DNA of 64,000 bases from Cloeon dipterum (taxonomy: Eukaryota; Arthropoda; Insecta; Ephemeroptera; Baetidae), in the NCBI RefSeq assembly GCF_949628265.1, contig NC_088787.1, forward strand, positions 4,888,501-4,952,500. The letters run 5' to 3'. Below are positions 56,454 through 64,000 of this stretch, piece by piece. The position numbers and the translations under genes were made by a program. The notes beneath the pieces were generated by a model. It was not told the origin of the DNA and did not search any database. It saw only the letters and a program-made list of their open reading frames with translations. Numbering within the stretch: the stretch's first letter is position 1; the number at the start of each line of letters is the position of its first letter.

Positions 56454-59400
56454 CTAGCGACACTCCCACACTTTCAAAACTTGGTCCACGCCGCCCGTCA
56501 CCACGCACGGACTGCTCCTGTGGAAATCTGAAAGCAGACAGGACAAAAAATTAAACCATGAGAAGGAAAACATGCTATTCATAACATATTTTTTATTTTC
56601 ATTCAGGGTTCAGACTCTTAGTCTTAGGCCAGGTTCTCAGGGTAGTCAGGGTATTTAAGAGACAGGAAATTGATTTTAGTAAGAAAAGAAACTTATGGAG
56701 GTTGTTTATAACGAGAATTCAAGATTATTCTGGCCCAGGGTCCTCAGAGTAACGATTGTATATAAATTTTGAAAAAATATATGTTACCTTTTAACAATTA
56801 TTTAAATAAAACTGGATAAAATTAAAATCAGGGCACTGCCTAATGGAGTCTAGGTCGCTTTAGTGTCAGGGTAAGGTCAGGGTTTTCAAGAAGGTCATAG
56901 AATTAACATAGAAGGAGCTTGAATTGCTACAAAAATCATTTTGTTAGAAAATCAAAACTTTGCTCAGGGTAGGAACCCTTACCAAAGGTTCTCAGGGTAG
57001 TCAGGGTCACTAATAAATTCATAAAATGGAAAATTTATCGCTATTAGTTTTAACTATAGGAGATGATGTTTGAAGTTTGAAGCGGAAATTCAAGAAACCC
57101 TCAGTCCAGGGTCCTCAGGGTAAAACGATTTTTTCTAAATTCTATGATTAAAATGAAAATAATATTATATCAGGGTGCTACCAAGAAATGTCAGGGTTAA
57201 TTCAGGGTTTTAATGGAATTACGATCAAAGGAAGAAAAAGGTATTTTAGAAGATCCACAAATTTTCAGGTTCAGGTTACTAAAGTTATTAAAGATAAACA
57301 GGTTTAAACAGACACAATTGAACCTGTTTAAACGTTGTTTACAAAACCTGAGGACCGTATCATAGATAAATGGCTCACTCAGGGTCAATTATCTCAGGTG
57401 ACTAAAATCAGGTAATTCAGGATAATTTAGGGTAGGGTTAAAATAAGAAGTTTTTTTCATGAAACACTAGGTGAGGAGTGAAGGCGTTTCTCAGGGTCAG
57501 GTTATTAAGCGCAACAAATGTATATTTTCAGATTTACGTCAAGCAGAGGTTAAAAGCGCTAAAAATCCATATTTCCCATTCGTCCCTAATCAGGGTGTTT
57601 CAGGGTAATAAGTTTCTCAAAATCTCGTTTTTAAAACAAAAAAACGTCTCTGAGGGTGGACTCACCAAGGGTGGTGCAGAAGTGCGAGTGCGCCTCGAGC
57701 GTCTTCATGCAACGTTTGTTGCGCAGGTCCCACACTCGCAGAGTCTTATCGTCGCTGGCCGAGGTCAGGTACTTGCCGCCAGGGTGGAAGGCCAGACCGC
57801 GTACCCAGTTGTCGTGGCCCACCAGGTTGAACAGACACAGGCCGGTCCCCACGTCCCACACCTGAAATTATTTAAATTAAATTTTCAAAGAAATCGCCTT
57901 TTAGTTAAAAAAAAACGAACCTTTATGGTCTTGTCCCTGGAGCCGGAGGCGAGGAAGGGTCCGGCGAGGGTGCCGATCTTGTTGTCGTTGCCGGCGGCCT
58001 CGTTGATGGCCGAGTGGGCGGTGTCGGGCGCCCACGCGATGCACTCGACGACGTGGTCGTGGTCGCGCATCTCCACCTTGCACTCGCCGCTCTGCACCTG
58101 CCACACGCGCACGGTCTGGTCGTTCGAGCACGACGCGATCATTGAGCCGTCCGCGCTGCTCCGCACCATCCGCACCCACTCGCGGTGCCCGGTGAACGTC
58201 TTCACGCAGTACCTGATGAATTCAGAAGGGTAAGTTAATTGTATTTAAGGGCTAATTATTAGTTTAGTCGATTGTTTGTACTAAAAACAAGTCTTAACCA
58301 TTTAAATATCAATAGCTGGTTCAGAAATTAAAAAATGACAGTTCATGTCGCGGAAACTTGGCCAATCGTTTATCCCACCCTCTTTTAAATCCCTCCCCAT
58401 AACGCGCATGAGTCACCTGATCAGATTGAAGTTAGCTCTGTGAGGTAACTTCACTCTGATCAGTGCCAAACTGGGCGAGGCGAACGAGCGGCCAAATTTC
58501 CGCGACACGGCAAGATGAATGAGCTCTGGAAATGCCTCAAAATCATTAAAATATTAAATTTCAACCTGTTAGAGACATTTAAGATGAATCTTGCCTTAAA
58601 AGACACGATATAAAATCCAAAAATAAGACAAACAAATTTTTATCTAATTTAAATATAAAAATCAGGGTCGTACCCGCTGGAAACCTCCCACATCTTGATG
58701 GTCTTGTCCCTGGAGGAGGAGAGGACAAAGTCTCCGCCGGGCAGGAAGCAGACGCTGGACACGTTGTGCTCGTGGCCGTGCATCGTCTTGATGCATTCGT
58801 ACGTCTGGAAGTCCCACAGCTTTACTGACATGTCCGCGCCGCAGGACACTGCAAACATCACACAAAAGAGGTAATTTGAGCTGGATTGAATCAAATGGGA
58901 GGATTCGCTACCGAGAAGCTTTCCGGCGGGGTCGAGGGCCATGTCCTGCACGGCGCTTGTGTGTCCCTTCAACGTGCGCTCGAATTCGCCCGTCTCAAAG
59001 TCCCAAATCTTGATGGTCGCGTCCTCGCTTGCCGACACGGCCAACGTGTACACCGGGTGGAAAATCACCTGTAAATAATAATATTTTGATTAGATAAATT
59101 AGTTAAATTGGAATGATATCGATTTTTTGTATTTAAAAAAATCCAAAAAAGATAATCCTAAACCGAGCAATTTTTCGAATTTAACCGGTTACGCTCTTTT
59201 TTGGGCAAAAGAAAATCAATTGCTTCCTGGGTGAGAAAAATGTGAAAATTTAATTGCGAGAAGTTAAAAAAATAGTACTTTTGAGTCATGAAAGTTATTT
59301 TTAATTTTTCAAAAATTGCAGATTTTCGAAAGGGGTCTATGTTTGGCCTGAATTAAATTCAGTAGTTGAGAGTAGCGTTAAAAACTGACTAAATCCAGAA

Positions 59401-61881
59401 AGCTTATTAAATTTCCATTTTTTTAAATTTTTCTTAAATTTACTATTTTCGCACAAAGTTTGTCTGGAAATTTCAAATGGCCGTTAGAGAACCTTTCAAT
59501 TTTTTTTTGGAAAGATCAAAATACCCAAAATTATATTAATTTACTCGAGCGTCATCTCATTGTCAGAAAAATATTTTTTCAGTTTATTAATTTATATGAT
59601 TTTTCAGAGGTGAACCAGGACCGTTTGGCTATCAGAGACTCCACACAACACAAAAAATTTTAATTGATTTACCATGTGAGAAAATTTCAAATTTTTCTGA
59701 TAATGATTCGATTTTTATGCATGGGACCACTAATACACTTCAAGAACCTCAAGAAATCAATAAATTAAAAACAATTTTGTGGTAACTGTTAAAGTTTTAG
59801 GCAATATTTTGGGAATAAATCGGAATTTTATAACTTATTCGTTCTAAAAAAAAATAGGTTTAATTTGCAATTCCAAAATTTGCCTAATTTGGAGAATTTT
59901 AAAATTTGAAACTAAGCATAATTACGTAAACAGGGCAAGAAACCGAAGACAATCGACAATTTAACGTGTTAATGGACAAGGAACCGATTAAAACACTAAT
60001 TTCCTTGTTTAAATAAATATCCACTCCCTTTTTTCTACAGTGAATGTAATTTCTGTCTTGTTTCACAATGTTAAGAAAATTTAAATGATATCATATATAT
60101 GTTGGCTTTAAAAAAGTAGTTTTAATGCTAAAATTGGGCACAATTTCCAGCCAAATAAGTTTTATCCAGCGTGTTAAATAATTAAAATTAACTTAAATTC
60201 CGAACAAACAAAATATTTAAGTTTTAGACAACGTTGGAGTTTTTAAAAGAGCTTAAAAACTGCATTGATTTTTATCGTAAATTCAGAACAATCAGAAAAT
60301 AAAATACTTATTGATGGAGTTTGATTTATGATGTAATTTCTGACCTTGATTTCTACATCTGACCAACCCATGAAAGTTTAAAACAAATATCTAAACCAAG
60401 TAAATTATTTAAAAACGTCTTATTTCGAACAACTTAATAATGAATAATTATATATTGATAAAAATAAGACTGACCCTGTTGATGGTGCCGCGGTGTCCGC
60501 TGAGGGTGAACTTTTCCGGCGGCCGAGGAATCCACTCTGCGGGCGAACGCTTGTTCCTGCAACACCGAATTCAAATAAAATCCAATCCTCCCTGGCTTGA
60601 TATTGATTGATTTACCTGGTGGGCGCGCCCTCGATGAACTCCTTCTCGGCCTCAGAGAGCTTAGCCTCCAGTTCCATCACCTTCTTCTGCAGCCGAATGA
60701 CCGAGGTCCATTTCTTCTCCAGCAGCCCAGCGTACTTGCGGTCCGACTCGTCTGACATGTTCGCCTCGCGCTTGAACGCCTCCAAAGCGTCTTTGTAGCC
60801 GGCACTGTCCAGATAGTCGGCCACCGCCTTGTTCCTGAGGAGGAATAAATTATTTATAACAAGGTTGGCTTCAATTTTATGTAGAAAAAATGTGCATGGC
60901 ATTGCAACAAATTAAAAAATTCCTTGGTTTTTCCAGCCTTGAAGGTGCTTGATTCAGATAACAGCGAATAAGGTCGACCCTGAGGTTACATGATAACAAA
61001 TATCTTTAGAAATGACCTGGAAAAGGTTTTTATTACTGACCCTGAATACGATTTTTTTTTTAAAATATTGAAATTTTCCCAAAAATTAATATTAACTGTC
61101 TAAAGAGCTGATTAATGATTTAAAAAATTATTTGAATTAATTGTAATTATTTTGGGGGCTAGGAAATTCCACTAAATGATCGGAACATATGGAAAAAATT
61201 CCTAAACTTTCAAAAGCTTCGAAAAACGAAAAAGAAAATATTTAAATACGCGATTTATAGCGCTTTTTAGGCAGAAACTGAAGAAATTGGTACATTAAAC
61301 CATTAAAACGCTGAAAACAAATTATTGAGCCGAAATTTTAATTTTTAACAATCCTTAAAAATTTATATTGAATTATTATCGTGCGTGTGAAAAGCAAAAA
61401 CATTTTGGCATTTAACTACCAACGCAAGTACACACATAATAAAAACATTGCGTGATTAAAATATTTCAGGCGCAATTCTTGGAGCCCTGGGAGCGGAGCA
61501 GGTTTGTCTTCCTCGTCTTTTGCAACGTGTTTACGCGCTCCTTCCCGAGAAACGCACAAATAAAAAGGCACGATTGAAACGTTTGCTGAATAGCAATTAG
61601 TGTTGCAAATATTTTCGGCCAAGGTCAGCTTCTCGGGAAAGGTCAGTGTTTACACGCCCCGCGGGGGTGGGTTGCCAGGGCGACCAGCCCCGATCGATGA
61701 CGTACGTAAAAGCCGAACGCGGTGGGTCGAGGGGAAAAAAATTGCCGTACTTTCCCAGAGATGCATTGTCGGCAGGATAACTGTGCTTTCTTTTGGCTGC
61801 CTGGGATGAATGTGCTGGTTAATTAATTAAAGATGGCATTTATACTCACAGCTCCTCGCGCTGTCGCTGGGACAACACCAT
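56454..61881 (-). CDS. Lis-1: Lis-1 (PAFAH1B1), dynein regulator
   Basis: Lis-1 binds the dynein motor and, with NudE/Ndel1, controls nuclear migration, spindle orientation and axonal transport. Exons (minus): 61850-61881, 60616-60834, 60475-60556, 58912-59068, 58674-58848, 57921-58212, 57666-57861, 56454-56527; 408 residues, the family's length. Start [19 protein letters not shown] is the conserved LisH entry; LisH lies at about 7-39 and a short coiled coil at about 55-80 ([20 protein letters not shown]). Seven WD40 repeats follow, with GH and WD landmarks ([99 protein letters not shown]) and the ending VLKVWECR. An untranslated first exon ends at a donor (CTCAG|GTGAGT) at 62344. Confidence 0.96.
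56528..57665 (-). repeat. Lis-1 intron studded with TCAGGGT (sense ACCCTGA) motifs
   Basis: I count about 18 CAGGGT words on the plus strand in 1.1 kb, often in pairs such as TCAGGGTAGTCAGGGT (about 56637, 56990). The spacing is irregular, so it is not a simple tandem repeat. In the direction of transcription the motif reads ACCCTGA, the same word found in sense orientation in pyrimidine-rich introns of Ankle2, goliath and BROX. Confidence 0.6.
58346..58506. repeat. Hairpin-forming palindrome in Lis-1 intron
   Basis: The outer arms begin TGTCGCGGAAA and end with its complement TTTCCGCGACA. Inside, CTGATCAGATTGAAGTTA (58417-58434) pairs with TAACTTCACTCTGATCAG (58446-58463) around an 11-nt loop with one mismatch. 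It could be a small foldback element or a structured RNA precursor. Confidence 0.6.
59069..60474 (-). other. Long AT-rich Lis-1 intron
   Basis: 1.4 kb, AT-rich. One ACCGGT at about 59187. No other features are seen. Confidence 0.7.
60835..61849 (-). other. Lis-1 intron 5' of the LisH exon
   Basis: AT-rich to about 61480, then a more GC-rich part (about 61480-61760). No gene is supported. Confidence 0.6.
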
Positions 61882-63105
61882 TTTCATGGTCTTGGTCGGC
61901 TTTGTCTGTCGTGGTCAGCTGGATTCTCTGCTCTCCTGCCGCTCACTTCATCGGGCCACCTGCCGAGCACACCTTTTCATTATTATTTTCGTCCGCAATC
62001 ACAGCGGTGGCCGTCAACTGATAAAAACAAAATTCGACCTTTCGTGCCGGCCACTCGCCAGATATTACACAGATAACGCGGCTGCCAAAAGGCCGAGAAA
62101 GGCCTCTGCCCGAATTGGGCCTTCCCGGATTCGCCGAAGAGGCGTGGCCGCTGGCCGAAGCGAATTCGGTCGATTCGGCCTTAAGCGAATGAATGACGAG
62201 GAAACGGCCATTTTAAGGTCAGCCGCCCGTATTCGGCCCGATTTCGCCCGCGACCGCCGCCATCGCCGCTGCCAACGGTGGCAGGCGGCCGCGGCCGTAG
62301 GCTCGGCACCCGCCGCAACGGCCACATCGGGCCGGGCACTCACCTGAGGGCGAAAATTCGGTGGAAACGCAGTCGAATCGTCGATCGATCGCGGATTGTG
62401 TGACGGCGCTTCCCAACTGACACGAACCACTCCGACGAAAGGCCAATCAGTGGGAGGGAGTTGTTCGGGCGGCCATGTTTGCGTTGGGAATTTAACCAGG
62501 GAGTGGTGAAACAGGTGAATTAAAATGGCGGCTGATGCGGATCCTCGAGCTACGCATCAGGCTAGAATGATCACCCGTTCTCACGCTGATTGCGAGACAC
62601 CGCGAGGCGATGACGTCAACGCCCACTCACTGTTTGAATGAAAAGGCGCCATTGAGAGCGAATAATTATTTGTTTTGAATAAGTTTACTAGCCATTTTTA
62701 TGAATACTGCGGTTATTATTAATGATTTTCAAGCCTTTCATGTTTATAATTACAAAAGAAGATTGTTTGTAATGGTATAAGGAATGGAAAGAGGCTTAAG
62801 GCCCCGAGAAGATGAAAATAAATTAAATTAGCACATTAAACCAGATCATTTCTGCATAATTCTTACATAACGATTTTTAAGGGATTTTTTTAATCACAAT
62901 ACACGAGTTGGCCAACAAAAACAATTAATATTGACGAAAAAAAATGAAAAATTCTTTCAGCAAAATATCGATTTTAAAGTTTTTTGGCAAATAATCCTAG
63001 TTAAAAATGTCAGTGGCACAGAAAATGAACAACATCCCTGTCTAATCAGAGTCTTTTATTAACAAATTCACTATAACAGGCGGAGAAATATTTAAATTCG
63101 CACGA
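61882..63105. promoter_or_regulatory. Lis-1 5' UTR exon, promoter and spacer to mRpS12
   Basis: A noncoding first exon of Lis-1 ends at 62344 with a good donor on the minus strand; the GC-rich block about 62040-62640 holds it and the likely promoter. A full CRE palindrome lies at 62611-62618. On the plus strand, a 38-codon ORF starts at ATG 62525 (MAADADPRATHQARMITRSH), ends at 62641, and has an AATAAA at 62817-62822; this may be chance. The mRpS12 3' UTR occupies the right end (reverse AATAAA near 63054). Confidence 0.45.
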
Positions 63106-63552
63106 TTAATTGTTCTTGATGACGTGCCCGAGGTCGTACTTTCCCCTGATGCACTTGATCTTGACCCCCGGCAGGTCGTTGGTCCTGCCACACCGGACGA
63201 GCACGACGTTGTGCTCTTGCAGGTTGTGCCCTTCGCCGGGGATGTAGGCGACCATCTCCTTGCCGGTGCTCAGCCGCACGAGCACGCACTTGCGGTTCGC
63301 CGAGTTGGGCTTCTTCGGCTTCTTGATCAGCGTGCGCAGCACGACGCCCTTGGCCATCGGCTTGCCGTCCAGGGGCTGCCGCGGCGGCCGAACTTTGATC
63401 AGAGGACCCGTCCGGTGCATCCGGTAGAGCGAACACGCGCCGCGAACGAGCGGTTCTGCAATGACAAAAGATTGAGTGGTTGTTTTTCAGTTAAAATCGG
63501 CACCTGTGAAGGTGGAGGCTATGTTGCCGCAGAGTCCGAGGAAGCGAAACAT
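63106..63552 (-). CDS. mRpS12: Mitochondrial ribosomal protein S12 (uS12m)
   Basis: uS12m is a core small-subunit protein of the mitochondrial ribosome, at the decoding centre; the fly gene is technical knockout. Exons (minus) 63504-63552 and 63106-63455 give 132 residues, joined within a Glu codon. The first 25 or so residues ([15 protein letters not shown]) resemble a mitochondrial targeting peptide. The S12 core is intact: [39 protein letters not shown] and [18 protein letters not shown], with the universally conserved loops (PNSA and DLPGVK). It ends HVIKNN. Upstream ACCGGT copies lie at 63759 and 63921. Confidence 0.94.
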
Positions 63553-64000
63553 GGCTGGACACTTCTGGACGCTCGAGACGATGAAAATTCGGCTGGAATC
63601 TCGCTAGAAAACTGTTTGTTTTCTTTCCATGACGAGATTCATTCACAATCAGGATTTAGTAATGTCACGCCCCCTTTTTCTGTTTGTGATTGAATTAAGT
63701 GCCGCTAGGAGCGATTGTTTTGCTCGCTTGCGATCAATAACATCGGTTTGTAAGAAAAACCGGTACAATTTTGGCATCGAATTAAAAGGAACATCATACA
63801 AAGAGTGAAATTTGGACATGAAGTTAGTTATTTTATGTTTAAATGACGTTTCTTGAATCGAAAATTAAATATATTTATATTTTTACTAAAATGGTTCAGC
63901 GGTTTAATCAAATCTTATTAACCGGTACTTTGTAAGAGAAAACTGGCGGCAATTGTATGTTTCAGGAATCATTTTAAATAGTTTAAATTTATCAAATTTA
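63553..64000. promoter_or_regulatory. 5' region of mRpS12
   Basis: AT-rich except near the gene. ACCGGT at 63759-63764 and 63921-63926 echoes the motif at other housekeeping 5' ends in this window. No further gene is visible before the window edge. Confidence 0.4.

Noticed and set aside
56600-57660. Telomeric repeat insertion
   Set aside because: The TCAGGGT words are separated by unrelated sequence at irregular intervals, not in a tandem run.
57478-58233. 251-codon plus-strand frame over Lis-1 WD40 exons
   Set aside because: Begins with a non-ATG codon in an intron and runs antisense through conserved Lis-1 exons.
1-64000. tRNA, rRNA, CRISPR arrays, transposase or reverse-transcriptase genes
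   Set aside because: Looked for characteristic motifs and found none convincing; all mobile elements seen are non-coding.

Overview
This is a gene-dense piece of an arthropod nuclear genome, most likely an insect. Every recognised product is a eukaryotic housekeeping or signalling protein. Genes are split by many short GT-AG introns, exons are GC-rich inside AT-rich introns and spacers, and genes end in AATAAA-type signals. The order within insects cannot be fixed from the window; a non-dipteran is plausible because the insect proteins are conserved but the gene order is not one I recognise. No bacterial, plasmid, phage or CRISPR content is visible.

Layout. 1-623 (-): 5' part of Pcf11, in a divergent pair with Rab30 (1425-2386, +). 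Rab30 ends tail-to-tail with LAMTOR1 (3150-4513, -), which is divergent from Ankle2 (5239-12380, +). A 3 kb spacer leads to the dominant locus, the PA-TM-RING ubiquitin ligase goliath (15933-41049, +), whose introns hold short non-autonomous transposons, a tandem array and about a dozen GC-rich islands. Then come a single-Ig transmembrane protein (44671-45796, +), a candidate three-exon micropeptide gene (45971-46267, -) divergent from POMP (46813-47300, +), BROX (47636-51630, -), a 94-residue orphan membrane protein (52333-52681, +), EXOSC3/Rrp40 (53451-54505, -), Lis-1 (56454-61881, - with an upstream noncoding exon near 62344) and mitochondrial ribosomal protein S12 (63106-63552, -). I assembled all exon chains by hand; each keeps its reading frame across every junction listed.

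The genes do not form one pathway. Loose themes are endolysosomal membranes (Rab30, LAMTOR1, goliath, BROX), RNA 3' processing and decay (Pcf11, EXOSC3), the nuclear envelope and microtubules (Ankle2, Lis-1), and proteasome and mitoribosome biogenesis (POMP, mRpS12).

The most interesting unexplained items are the micropeptide gene, a frame-preserving 69-nt candidate cassette exon just before the goliath membrane span, an alternative goliath 3' end, a hAT-like MITE family with 8-bp target duplications, foldback elements, introns with a sense-strand-biased pyrimidine-rich CCCTGA repeat (18 CAGGGT copies in one Lis-1 intron), and clusters of ACCGGT at several housekeeping 5' ends. I found no clearly new multi-gene system.
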